The position numbers and the translations under genes were made by a program. From contig NW_022985728.1 in NCBI RefSeq assembly GCF_902459465.1, positions 1 through 64,000 of the forward strand: a DNA stretch of 64,000 bases, read 5' to 3'. Positions 11,575 to 22,261 of the stretch are shown here, one piece after another. Position 1 is the first letter of the stretch. Each line of letters opens with the position of its first letter. This DNA comes from Asterias rubens (lineage: Eukaryota; Echinodermata; Asteroidea; Forcipulatida; Asteriidae). Below the pieces are notes generated by a model, which was given only the letters and a program-made list of their open reading frames with translations, was not told where the DNA came from and made no database searches.

Positions 11575-12945
11575 ATCAGTAAGCATGAGATAAAGTAAAG
11601 TAGCCATTGTAATAATATATGCATTTAGGTTTTATGCTCAACTCTATTTTACTCCTTTTTTTTTAAATGCGTCAGTGTCTTCCATCGTGTTCATATAAGA
11701 AGTTCTCTAAACCATAATGTTCAATTCGGCACAATTCACAGTGTGTCCATAGTTCATGCACAGTGCAAATTCATTAACAGTTTATGTTACCATAGTTTGA
11801 CCATTATTACCATTGGAACAATCATAGGCTGTTTAGGTCATAGGTCAATTTAGTGTCACAGAAATGGATGGAAGACACAAATACTTTTCTCAGTTGAGAA
11901 ATAATTATTTTTCCTAATTTTATTTGAAAGCTTATGTATCTTTTTTTTTGTGGTTGCATGATATGCACTGTGTACCAATCTAAGTTTCCGATCCAGCAGT
12001 CTAAGCCCCTTATTATTTAGAAAAATAAAAGCTTATAACTGATTTGCAGGGAGTGCTCTTATTACTGTTATCTAAAGGTAGTTCTTCATGAAGAATGACT
12101 GGGAATGGATGAAAAACAAAAAGGTTTGATAAAAATAACTGATATTTGTGTACAAAGAAGAAGAAAAATGCTTCATTGTAGATAGACAGTTACGTGTTGT
12201 TTTTTATACTCGACAAAGAAATCGATAGACAACTGAAAAACGGTTGACATTTATGCAAAGATACATTACAATTTAATGGTTGTTAAACAAATTGAACGAG
12301 TCATGCTTGCGTGTTCATAACACTAATTGTAAAGACCAACCCCCCCCCCCTTACAAATTCGGGCATGTGAAAACATTTAATTGTTCTTTCTTTATTCTAA
12401 ACAGTTGATGATGTATATTTTTAAAAGTATTGATAACAACAAATCATAGGCCTAGCCTGGAAAGTATTTTCCCAGCCAGTGACGCAAACGGTGGTTCAGC
12501 AGTTAAAGTACATTATACGACTTTATTAATGCACACAACATAAAATCGTCAAAACCTACATACACAAATTAGACAAGTAAAATGAAAGTATCAAACATTT
12601 CTGAGCTGCTGTAGGGGTAGTATAAATCGTTTTGAAAGCATTTTATACAGTTTAAGTGTTATATAAGTGTTGCAGTTTTCTTGTAGTTTTTAAGAGTTTT
12701 AACAGTATATCACTTTGTGTTTCTCCCGGGACATTTATGATTTGTTGGCGTATCTATAGTGAAAGGAACCTATAGAAAGAACATATTTTTAAGTTAATAA
12801 TTATTTCAAGTCTGTTTTCTTCCTAGCTAGAATTACTTTGAAAATATTTTCTGATATTTCCAACAAAAACTTGAATTTCATTCCAATATTTCAAACTCTC
12901 TATAACTAAGATGGTCACACCAAATGGCGCACCCATTGCGGGAAC
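11575..12945. other. No gene seen (internal spacer of the HECT/integrase element)
   Basis: AT-rich sequence with a C-run near 12340 and no open frame of convincing composition. It separates the 3' ends of the two element genes. Confidence 0.5.
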
Positions 12946-13343
12946 TTAAAGGAACACGTTGCCTTGGATCGGGCGAGTTGGTCAATAAAAAGCGTTTGTA
13001 ACCGGTTGTTATAAAATGCATATTATGGCTAGAAAGACATTTTAAAAGTAGAATACAGTGATCCACACAAATAGGCCTCGAAATTGCGTGGTTTTCCTTT
13101 TACATCGTGAACTAACACGGTCGGCCATTTTGTGGAGTCAAATTCACAAAATGGCCGATCGTGTTAGTTCGCAAAGTAAAAGGAAAACCGCGCAATTTCG
13201 AGACATAATTTTGTGTGGATCACTGTATTCTACTTTACTAACATCTTTCTAACATAGGCCTATGCATTTTATAACAAACAGTTACAAACGCTTTTTATTG
13301 ACCAACTCACCCGATCCCGATCCAAGGCATAGTGTTCCTTTAA
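12946..13343. mobile_element. Palindromic MITE, copy 1 (TTAA-flanked)
   Basis: Nearly full-length inverted repeat of about 400 bp starting TTAAAGGAACACG and ending CCTTTAA. The arms contain AGCGTTTGTAACCG, AGTAGAATACAGTGATCCAC and CTAACACGGTCGGCCATTTT, meeting at the centre near 13140. TTAA at both edges is the target preference of piggyBac- and Kolobok-type transposases. Related copies lie at 33080-33448 and 56270-56580. Confidence 0.85.
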
Positions 13344-13540
13344 GCACCACCCCCCCCCCCCCCCCAACAAACACACAGGCAATAATGTCATTTTTACAAA
13401 TGAAAACAAAAAAAATAATAACAGTTTGCAAGGGGGAAAAGCTAACTTTGTTACCGTGGTGGTGGTAAAGTAAACAGATGGTGGTGGTGGTGGTTGGGGG
13501 GGGGGGGGGGGGGGGGGGGTATTATATAACGAGCACATTT
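13344..13540. repeat. Homopolymer and GGT microsatellite cluster
   Basis: A C-run (13350-13366), a GGT stretch and a G-run of more than 20 bases (about 13496-13519). The G-run could form a quadruplex and is a likely assembly weak point. Confidence 0.9.
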
Positions 13541-13744
13541 TCTGTCTGACAAACTAACTAATGATACAAATTTAAATGTCAGATCCTAAGTTTACATATA
13601 AATAAAACATAAAAATAAAAACATTGTTTAGCAAGACATCCTGTGCGCCACTTTTAAACGGTGTATAAAGAAACACGTTTGTATTATACATTTGTAACTG
13701 TCCTAATAAAACTATAGCCTTACCATTGAGTTGTCATGCTGACA

Positions 13745-13934
13745 GGGCCCAATTTCATAGAGCTGCTTAAGCAGAAAAGAAGCTAAGCACAACAAAATTA
13801 TGCTTACCAGAATAAGGTAACCAGCCAAAATACCATGTCACATGCACCATTTCTTAATGCCTGCTCATTTTTGCTAATCACACATTGTAAGCAAAATTAC
13901 CTGCTTAAGCAGCTCTATGAAATAATTTGGCCCT
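13745..13934. mobile_element. Palindromic MITE with GGGCCCAATTTCATAG ends
   Basis: Inverted ends GGGCCCAATTTCATAGAGCT and the near inverse AGCTCTATGAAATAATTTGG, with GCTTAAGCAG repeats inside. It belongs to the same loose family as 14549-14775 and 28045-28310. Confidence 0.75.
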
Positions 13935-14548
13935 GATCTTGTCTGAATGGCATACATTCACGGCAATTAATTTGTTGAACATTTTGCCACGATGCACTTT
14001 TTAAAAGATTGTTTACACTATTTTGTTAATCTGTTTTCTGTATTCCATTGTTAGTGTTTACTTGCCGTTTGTTTCAATAAAAAAGAACACATCAATTCGC
14101 CAAGAACTTATTACTTGTCATTCTTATACTTTAACGGCGTCTTAAAAACTGTTGTCAGTTTGCACATTATTGGCGAAGTGGCTCAATATTGAGCATTCAT
14201 CACTTGCTTAACAACACATGGCGGCCTACTTTATTAATTTTAGACAATCGGCTTGAAATGAAACGACGATCTCTTCTTCAGCTTTTCGATAACGTATACA
14301 CTTTAGACTTTATTCACAAGTGTATGATTTATACTTACTTTTTAAACAGTATATTGACCGTAACTAAATTAGATCTTTAATAAAAACGCGCTAAATGTAT
14401 TTTGTACTTGCACTTCAAGCCCACATGCACTTTTAATTTGAAAGAGTTGTGTGTGTATTATTTTGAAGTATTCATGTCAAAAGCTTTGACAGAGAAGGCA
14501 GAATGCTGGTTTGCAGCTCTAAGACCACAGTCAAACACTCCAAGATCT
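13935..14548. other. No gene seen
   Basis: AT-rich spacer inside the nested element; short open frames here show no recognisable domain. Confidence 0.4.
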
Positions 14549-14775
14549 TGGCCCAATTTCATGGCTTTTTTTACCGCAGAATTCTGTGCTTGTGATCTCC
14601 ATTCTTCGCTTACAGTGAAAATGCTGAATTTCGGCGCTAGTTTAAGCAAAGAATGCCTGTGAAACGTGAAGTACGCACGCGCCCAAGAAACATTTTCGTG
14701 CTAATCTGTGATAAACACTGCTTCCATAATCGCCGATTCGTTGCTTACGGTAAACAGAGCCATGAAATTGGGCCA
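14549..14775. mobile_element. Palindromic MITE with GGCCCAATTTCATGGC ends
   Basis: Ends GGCCCAATTTCATGGC and GCCATGAAATTGGGCC are exact inverses. Internal CAGAATTCTGTGCTTGTGAT recurs in inverse at 28045-28310. Confidence 0.8.
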
Positions 14776-14904
14776 GGGTTTTGGTATAGTAACATAATCG
14801 TACATAGGACGTGGAAGGCAGAGGTGGGTTGGTTTATCCCATGTTTTGCTAGATCCAATTATGTTCATTTAGTATTTTCACTAATCTGAAGATTGTAATA
14901 AATG

Positions 14905-16291
14905 TTATTCATTTAATACTGACAATACCTCTCTCAGAACGAGGTACAATTCAAGTCCACTGTAGGCATCATGTGACAAAGTAAGGTGTCTCTTTGCCAT
15001 GATAAAACTGCAAAGACGGAAGACGTCCTCATCGCATGGAATCGATCCTCGGAAGATACATTCTTCCTCACATTCGTCTAAATCATCTTGAGTGATCCCC
15101 TGTGTGTAGTTTTTAGTGTTATATAATTCTGGCACGAAATACATAACATTTGGTCGGCCGTGTGGTACATTTTCATTCTTGGATGGGGAAATGATATGCG
15201 TATTCCACACATCAGCTGTCCGGTCAAGTTCATCCTGAAAAAAATAGTAATAATAAATTATAAAAAGTGTTAAAAAGATAATTATAATAAAAATAGATTT
15301 GCACACACATATGAAATATTACTGACTCGAAAACTTTCAACTATAAAACACCAAGTTTGTCATCATGAGACCTACTCACGTTTGAAATTGACAAATTGTC
15401 ATAAAAATAAGGAAAACAAGAAAAGAAAGAGCAACACAAGCAGTATAAAACGTGTACCTGGATTAGGCCGAGGAAACAGAAGAGAACTAGGTTCACGTCA
15501 AGAAAGGTGCCATCAAAGTATCCCTCGTTCTTCATTCCATGGAAAAATTCTAGCCAGAACTCAATGCATTCTTTCCTCAAAAATCCCCAAAAACTTTCGA
15601 TCCGTTGATTGTGGTTGCTTGAACCGTACATGAAACTCCTTTCTTCTGCAAAGGCATCACTTCCATTACGCCGTAAGAATCTCTGGAATTCCCGTACATA
15701 GCAGTTCTCTGTCCCACGGTCTGCTCTTACAATTCTAGGACAGCCTTAAAGACTTTTTACAGTTTCAACGAAGTAACCGCCGATAACTCTTGGATCACTG
15801 CTGGTCCTGTACGCATTGAGCCAGCATAGTTTTCTTGCAAACCCGTCAATGCATCCATTAATGCACAGACCGAAGGGACGCAACTTGTCATAGGAGTCCA
15901 TGTGCCATATATAATTTGGTCCCTTTGAGAAGTAGGACCGTCTTGATAGTCTTCTTGCACGCCGCATTTCCGTTCCAATAGGATCGACCAAAGACAAGAT
16001 AACCCTGACGTGTTCTTTTCTTACATTTAGACCATTCAATTTGCATTTTTCAAACATCCATCTGTATCCATGACAAGAACCTGACCCTTGGAGTTCTCGT
16101 CTTATGAAAGCAACCACTTCTTGAAGATTGGTATAATTTTTCCGACGAAAAAGCCCTTGTCTCTGTAAGGTCCTCTTCAAAGTTCTTTCACTTAAAAGTA
16201 TTTTGTGTTTTGCAATAAGAATATTTACAATATCCTTATACTCCAGGCCAAGGTGAAAATATATCTCTATCAGTTTGTTTCGGTTGGTCAT
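14905..16291 (-). pseudogene. DDE integrase (rva_4-type integrase core), one in-frame stop
   Basis: Two exons, 16291-15458 and 15234-14905, phase 0 (CAG|GTACAC donor; TTTTTTCAG|GAT acceptor). The product of about 387 codons belongs to the eukaryotic 'integrase core domain' family. It has an N-terminal helix-turn-helix-like region (NRNKLIEIYFHLGLEYKDI, LLSERTLKRTLQRQG), then HGYRWM, a catalytic block with NYIWHMDSYDKLRPFG (first Asp about residue 130), RADRGTEN (second Asp), HNQRIESFWGFLRKE (Glu) and a C-terminal tail. All three acidic residues remain. Codon 182 is TAA (15746-15748), just before GCPRIV, in an otherwise open frame, so the copy needs readthrough or is dead. I chose ATG at 16291 (MTNRNK); an in-frame stop lies ten codons upstream. 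It probably moves the 8424-17603 element. An alternative N-terminus spliced from the exon at 17163-17217 is possible but out of frame as it stands. Confidence 0.8.
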
Positions 16292-16629
16292 GTTCGTTCT
16301 TGTGGTTGAGAATGGCACAGACTATTTGATGAATTCTGATGCTGGTAGACTATTGAAGCTGTTAGGGGATGCCGTTAGACTTTGCTCAAAAGACCTAATA
16401 GAAACAAAATAAATATAAAGATGTAAAGTGCTATTTCTTTGAGAAGGAATGGAGCATAAATCCAACGTTATGGTGGCACATAAATAAAGGGAAATGTATG
16501 TACTCTCTTTCTAAATAGCATAATCAAAAGAAGCCTTCATTGGGAAGGTAGGGATGAGAAGTAGATGGCTCAGTAAGTTTGGTCATCTAATGAGTCTCCA
16601 TTATGCAGAACCCCCCCCCCCCCCCCCCG

Positions 16630-16688
<59 letters not shown>

Positions 16689-17149
16689 AACAATCTAACA
16701 AACAAACAACAAACAACAAGTAACTCGCGTATTTGGGAATAATTTCTCGCTCGCTCTATTAATACTAATGGAGTCATTTGTTCTGTAAATCGTTACATAG
16801 ACATGACACTGTTTTGTAAAACAGCGCATTCTCTCCCGCCATACCCGTCAACTATGTCACCCTTTTGCCGTCAAAAGAGTCAACCACAAGCTTTTTTAGA
16901 CCCACATTCAATTGTTATAATAATTATGATAGTGTGATCTTGTGGCCAGTGCCAGTCAATACTAAAGGGCATATACGTACAAAAGTAAGTAACATTAAAA
17001 TTCGTAGGTGTTTTACACAGACCAAAGTGATAATTACATTACCCTGAATCAAAACAACTATACACACTACCGACAACTCTATATAGTCTATATGAGACCT
17101 ATTAAGTTTCAATTAACAATGTATCTGTATCCAATCATACTGATCAAGA
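16292..17149 (-). other. Integrase upstream region with C-run and A-run
   Basis: No independent gene. A C-run followed by more than 50 A (about 16611-16686) could mark an old retrocopy tail or an assembly artefact. On the minus strand AACAG|CTTCAATAG near 16357 is a plausible splice acceptor leading toward the integrase. Confidence 0.4.
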
Positions 17150-17162
17150 TTGAAAAACTTAC

Positions 17163-17217
17163 CAACACGGTCATCATCAGATACGTCAGGTTTACTTGCG
17201 TCGCTGCCCTCCGCCAT
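17163..17217 (-). CDS. Duplicated first coding exon in the right inverted repeat
   Basis: ATG in the same AAGATGGCGGAGGG setting as the HECT exon 1, encoding MAEGSDASKPDVSDDDRV and ending in phase 1 at a GTAAGT donor. SDDDRV and the donor are conserved between both ends, while the middle varies by whole codons, which suggests selection on the peptide. It would feed a minus-strand transcript toward the integrase; the accepting exon is not proven. Confidence 0.6.
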
Positions 17218-17284
17218 CTTGAAGCAAAGTGTTGTTGTGAGGGGATCGCTTACGCATGCGTGCAGCGCCATTTCATGCCTTAGT

Positions 17285-17560
17285 TAAACCGTGCGAACGC
17301 ATTACTAATTCGTTCGAACGAATTGCTAATTCGTTCGAACGGATTACTAATTCGTTCGAACGGATTATTAAACCGTGCGAACGGATTACTAATTCGTTCG
17401 AACGGATTACTAATTCGTTCGAACGGATTATTAAACCGTGCGAACGGATTACTAATTCGTTCAAACGGATTGCTAATTCGTTCGAACGGATAACTAAACC
17501 GTGCGAACGGATTATTAATTCGTTCGAACGGATTACTAAACCGTGCGAACGAATTAGCCA
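17285..17560 (+). repeat. 21-bp subterminal tandem array, 13 units
   Basis: Inverse of the left array: units CGTTCGAACGGATTACTAAT and CCGTGCGAACGGATTACTAA in irregular order. Open frames on both strands here are by-products of the repeat. Confidence 0.92.
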
Positions 17561-17603
17561 CTGCATATTTTTTTCTTTCCACTGTCCCTTCCCGGGCTCC
17601 GTA

Positions 17604-17764
17604 GGATTGCAGTAATCAGACTTTTTATACACACAACTGAGAAAAGATTCACACGCCGATTCCTTGAAGGTTCTGTACTGAGTGTCCACAAGCTTTTCAC
17701 AAGTGTCTGTCTGACAAAACAAACAAAGTTTGAAATCGGTTGGTGGATTGTCAGAGGTCATCAT
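17604..17764 (-). pseudogene. CXC/PIN-like protein, N-terminal fragment
   Basis: Starts ATG at 17764 and reads MMTSDNPPTDFKLCLFCQTD, then a run with further Cys residues to KSDYCNP at the insertion point. CLFC and the later Cys residues suggest a zinc-binding N-terminus. The frame joins exactly to NPEFVVVAKRLKG at 8423 if one copy of the 8-bp duplication is removed. This shows that the two pieces were one gene before the 9.2-kb insertion. Confidence 0.75.
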
Positions 17765-18539
17765 TTAACATGATCTGAAAAAGAGAAAGCAACATTTTGT
17801 CAGACAAAACCCCAAAAGCAATAACAACTGAAATAAGAATGGTAAAACATAAACAAAATCCATACAAAATTGCTTGTCTTGTCTTTTAATTTTGACAAAT
17901 GCAATGACAGTGATTTATAACAATAAGCATGTTCTTAATGGGCCTCCGTAGTTTTAAAAATTATGTCTCAGTGATTAGGCTTAATTAATTGTTTTCACAT
18001 AATTATCTTTTTGAATTTTTTTTTTTATAAATTAATTTACACAAAAACCACTATCATAATAAAGTCTAAGCTTTTGAAATGAAGTACCTTTCCTTGACAG
18101 GAAATTAAGTTATTGACTTATTGGTAATAACTTACTATTAACATCTATGATAAGAACAACATCTTTGTACTTTTGTTAATTATAGATTACGCAATTATTA
18201 TTTATAGAAAATGTAAAATTATAATCCAAGAGTTATCTATAAGTTGACAGTGTTAACATTTCATAAAAATTGCTTAAAAAAAATTGATACTCACCAACTG
18301 TTTGTTGAACTTAGGAGGACTCAGTTGTTAACTCTTTAAACAATGGCGCAAACTTTCAGCCAATAACATTTGCTAAAGCGCCACCAAGAGGCATTTTGTA
18401 CTGTTATGGATACCAAGATGTGCCATTCAGTTGGAATATAAAGTAGTTAACCTAAATATGTTCTTCTTTGTTATAAAGCCATTATCAAATTCCATCTACA
18501 AGGCCTTCATACTGCTTTAAGGTCTAACAACATTCATGA
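17765..18539. other. Upstream region of the CXC gene, no gene seen
   Basis: AT-rich sequence between the start of the CXC gene and the right satellite block; presumably holds its promoter. No clear TATA box or other site could be assigned. Confidence 0.4.
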
Positions 18540-19180
18540 GTTGGCGGCCATTTTGAAATCCGAATTGTCGGCCATTTTTAAATCCAAGATGGCGCTCAAA
18601 TGTTAATACGCTTCTGGAAAACTGTACCTTTGTGGTACAGACTTTTCAATTTGCTACTAATTTGGAACTCGTAATATCACTCCTAATGGTTGTAGGAAAA
18701 TCTTAAAATGGCGGCCATTTTGAAAACCAAGATGGCCGCCAACTGTTTTTTCAGAGTAAACATTGCTTTCAGATTTTTGAGAATCCAAATAAAGCATTTT
18801 GACACTAGTTCAAACTCTTTACTGTCTCGAACGTTAATGATATGGGCAAACATACTTAAAAATGGCGGCAATGATGAAATCCAAGATGGCCGCCAATTTT
18901 GTCTTTTTTGGGGGAGAGATAAATATTTGTGAAGTCTTTGGTAGTCTGCATAAAGCATTTTAACACTAATTTGGATCCCATACGATGTATAACACCAAAG
19001 TTACAGTCAAAAATCACAAAAAATGGCAGCCATTTTGAAATCCAAGATGGCCGCCAAATTACGAAACCAAAAAAATGTTACCAATGGAATTCTTGCTCAG
19101 TAAGGCATAAGCTACAAAATAAGCCAAACATTTCCATCCTTAGCAAAAAAAAATGCAAAAGTACATAAGTGCCCAGACTA
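18540..19180 (-). repeat. Right inverted end: satellite with ~160-bp units
   Basis: Four units at about 18545, 18708, 18862 and 19022, each with GGCGGCCATTTTGAAATCC and AAGATGGCCGCC, in inverse orientation to 1953-3260. The outermost 150 bp match the outermost left end, including CCATCCTTAGCAAAAAAAAA and the final GCCCAGACTA. Confidence 0.85.
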
Positions 19181-19440
19181 AACCCTTCCTTTCATTCTAA
19201 ACATCCTTTGTCCTCGCCACTCCACTCCTATTGGTTCATAGCCACCAATATTGTTTCTGAAATAGGAACTTTGATTGGCTGTTATTTTCCCGCTTCTTTC
19301 TGGATCCTTTCCTTAATCCCTTTCCCCCTCTCTTTTTCTATAAATGGATATGTATTTGTTTGTACTTGTTTTATGCCTCTGAAGAAGGTCCGGATTGGAT
19401 CGAAAGCTAAGGCCATCTACCCTATTCATTAAATATATAT
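19181..19440 (+). mobile_element. Penelope-like element 3' end with hammerhead-like motif
   Basis: Contains a TCTATAAATGG box (about 19337) and at 19379-19405 CTGAAGA, a stem GGTCC/GGATC around a five-base loop, then GAAA. This is the core order of the hammerhead-like motif described in Penelope pseudo-LTRs. It runs into an (AT)n tract, a common Penelope landing site. I infer that it is the 3' part of the element whose coding region is at 1-1621, separated by the satellite-ended insertion. Confidence 0.5.
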
Positions 19441-22259
19441 ATATATACATATATAAATTTGGGGGGAGGGTGTTTATGGTTTTTTGGGGGGGAATATGAA
19501 GGAACATTGACGTTGGCGTGTTACACCACCCATAACGCAGCAACACAGTCCTGAGAGAGTTGGAATATTTTGAGTGGACTTTATCTTCTCCTTTTTATTT
19601 TCTTTGAGCGATGACACTTCTCCCCCACCCCCATGTAGTTTTGGGATTGGATGCAGCAGTAGTTACTGAGAGGGGTACATACTATTTATTGTATAATAGA
19701 AAGTTATGAAGTAATTATTATGGTTGTTACCAGTCATGACAGATGGTATAGACATTGTGTTGTATTATTAGGATTTGTACTTTGTAGTACATTTATTTAC
19801 ATACCCGAGATTTATGTGTGACTTTCAAGGCATTCTTGTTTGTTGTGGTGAGAACAAAGGAGTTGCATCCCATTATTTTGTAGAAGAAGCCCTGTTCAAA
19901 TTTGGTGGCGAGGTCTTTCGGAAGGAACATTTCCATTAAGTTGTCTTGATCTGTAATGACCTGCAGTGCGCAGAGTCTAATTTTTTTGGATAGGCGGTTT
20001 TTGACAGTACTTTAAGAACAACTGTGGACATCTGTAGAAAAAAAGGATACTTTTTAATCAATTACATAATTTAAAAACCATACACAGTTACACATGTTAT
20101 ACATACAGTTCCTACAGGCAAGACAGACAGACATGTCAGGGTATACCTGTTGGATAACATTATATCTGTAAGAAATACAGATACAAATTAATCCTTGTAA
20201 AAGTATGGATTGGTAGATCACTGTGTTCATCTTCATATCCTTTAACATCAAATAATTTTGTAGGTCTACATGGTCTAGTCTCACTAGACACTAGCCAATT
20301 CACTACAAATGCACAGTACTATTTATTGTAATTATTTAATTTTAAGTTACCTTAGCTCAGGTTTAGTTAGTAGTGGTCGGTTGTTGGTCGGTTGTTGGTT
20401 TGGGTAAAATTCCGGAGGCGACGCGCTTGCATGCTGTACATACACACACTGGCATCTGAAGCAGCTAGAGCTATATCATTCGGACGCGCGTGACGGATGT
20501 TGTTTACCACCGCGTGGTGAAAGTTTGACAACTCAAGAGCGCCCTCTTTGTACACAGATACTTTTTTTGTTAAGTTTTCGGGGGACCGAACGAATCAAAA
20601 GTCCGTGTACAAGGTTGAACATGTTATCAAGATGATTGAGTCTGTATGTACATGTACATACACTCGCGTGTGTGTGGGTAGTATACATGATCATGTACAT
20701 GTACATGCATGTGTATACTTGAGACCAGGATGCAGTACGCTGGGGGGATCGGGAGGAGAAAGAGGTGGCAGACGGCACCATTTTGCTGTGATTGAAAAGG
20801 TGACAACACGGATGAGATGCTAGTGTAAAATAACTGTTATTATGTACTGTTGTGAAGTACGTTATGCCGTTTAAATAATTAATGTTGAGATTATATCGGT
20901 GTGGAGATTATTACTGTTTTTTGGGTTTCAGTGACGGAGTGATTATTTGTTGATGTTTGCAAGTATCCTATTTTATTTATAAACGTGATTATCGCAACTA
21001 GTTTTGCCGCAGCCAGATAGATAGTACTATGGCTAGTACTACTAAGTCTAGTGTAGTACTACATTGTAGTACTAGTAGTACTACCTAGCGAGCGGCGTAC
21101 AAATTTGTTTGCATTGTAGACTGGTTAGCAAAACTAAAAGCATGTAGGCCTACATGTACATTAACACAGTTTAGGTGCAAGGAAGATCCGGAATGTAACG
21201 TAAACAACTGGGTCAAGATAATATGAGATAGGCTAGTTTAGAAATTCTGGTTTGGTATAGTTAAAAAGTGTCTGATATATTAATTATTATTATCATTAAT
21301 GGTTAATAAGTTTTGTCAGACTACAGTAGTATTTTAGTCTTTATTACAAAAATAAGAAGTGCTAGATTGTTGTTTTCTTTGTGCAGGGTAGACATGGCAA
21401 CTGGGGTGCTGTAGTCTTTACAAAAAAAATGTTGACACCTGGGGGGGGGGGGGTTGTACGAGCTACGTACACTGCATATTGTGACTGAAGGAAACAAATG
21501 AGAGTAAACCACCCCAGTTTTTGTACAAAAAGGTGAAAGGCGACATTGTCACTTTATTTGAATAGTTTGTTATCAAAAAGTGTAAAATATTATGATACAT
21601 GTATGTTTCTAGTTCAAAATTGTAGTAGTATATTCTTGGGAAATGTGACAGAATTTATGTCTATACACAGTTTGGAGAATATTTTGAAATTGATGTGTTA
21701 TAGTTTTGGGAAGATGTTATTACTTTGTTATAGTCCATTGCATATTTTGTTTAAAATTATATAAAGACAGTGGGAACCTGGGCATTAAACAATATTGTGG
21801 ATTTCATTTGATCTATTTAAAAGGTTGGCTTATAGTTTTGAGAAACCAATGCAGCATCGTTAAGATTTATTGGTAAACTATTTGGTAATTGTTGAGATTC
21901 TGTTGAGATTGTATAAATGCACAGGGAGCTTTTGAGTATGTGGACAACTGTACATGCTGGTTTATAGTTGGTAATGTGTTTGTTGTATGGCAAACATATT
22001 GGTGGCATTGCATATAGTTTATGTTTACACCTTAGCAACCATATTGTCTTGAAAAGAATCAGCGTTCAATGTTTATCATCACATGACCATTTATAAACAG
22101 CCTTAATGCACAGTTATCACCAGCCGTGATGTTATTTGTAGTGTACAAGGATCTATTGGAGCATGTGTATGAATTGCTGCACTCGTTGAATGTTTAATTT
22201 GAGAAAAGTGTGAATATTTTTAGGGAATGTGCAGCAGGTATTTCATACCTGTGCCTGTT
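19441..22259. other. No gene seen; simple-sequence and palindromic patches
   Basis: Low-complexity spacer. ACATGTACAT-type palindromes lie around 20640-20715, AGTACTA repeats at 21025-21085, and a G-run at 21441. Short open frames show no recognisable domains. Confidence 0.5.
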
Positions 22260-22261
22260 AC

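Larger units (their letters stand above)
8424..17603. mobile_element. HECT/integrase mobile element with exon-bearing inverted ends
   Basis: A 9.2-kb unit inserted in the CXC gene. Both tips carry AGCCCGGGAAGGGACAGTGG in inverse orientation, followed inward by GAAAGAAAAAAATATGCAG, an array of 21-bp repeats, a shared GC-rich leader and a duplicated first coding exon with its GTAAGT donor; similarity stops just past the donor. Inside are a HECT-like gene (+) and a DDE integrase gene (-), pointing inward. The flanks form one gene: the right flank ends in codons for DYCNP and the left flank resumes PEFVVV in the same frame once one copy of the 8-bp duplication is removed. The integrase is presumably the mobility enzyme. 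I do not know an established superfamily with exactly this layout. Confidence 0.7.
17150..17603 (-). repeat. Right terminal inverted repeat of the HECT/integrase element
   Basis: Read on the minus strand it has the same order as the left end: tip, 21-bp array (13 units), leader with GGCGCTGCACGCATGCGTAAG, exon 1 and GTAAGT donor. Differences from the left end include two extra bases at the tip and six extra bases (two codons) in exon 1. Confidence 0.8.
1953..19180 (-). mobile_element. Satellite-ended mobile unit carrying the CXC/PIN-like gene (contains a nested insertion)
   Basis: Proposed DNA element. Its left end begins TAGTCTGGGC at 1953 and its right end finishes GCCCAGACTA at 19180, the exact inverse. 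Inward from both ends the same sequence follows in opposite orientation: a T-run with GCTAAGGATGGAA, then ATTCCATTGGTAACATTTTTT, then a satellite rich in GGCGGCCATCTTGG. The only large coding capacity inside, apart from the nested 8424-17603 insertion, is the minus-strand CXC/PIN-like gene. Without that insertion the unit would be about 8 kb. A TA at each edge may be the target duplication. Gene and inverted ends are seen; mobility is inferred. The gene could also be a passenger between two inverted satellite blocks. Confidence 0.55.

Noticed and set aside
17256..17615. Similar repeat-coded frames at the right end
   Set aside because: Same array in inverse; only the N-terminal CXC fragment at 17604-17764 is coding-like.
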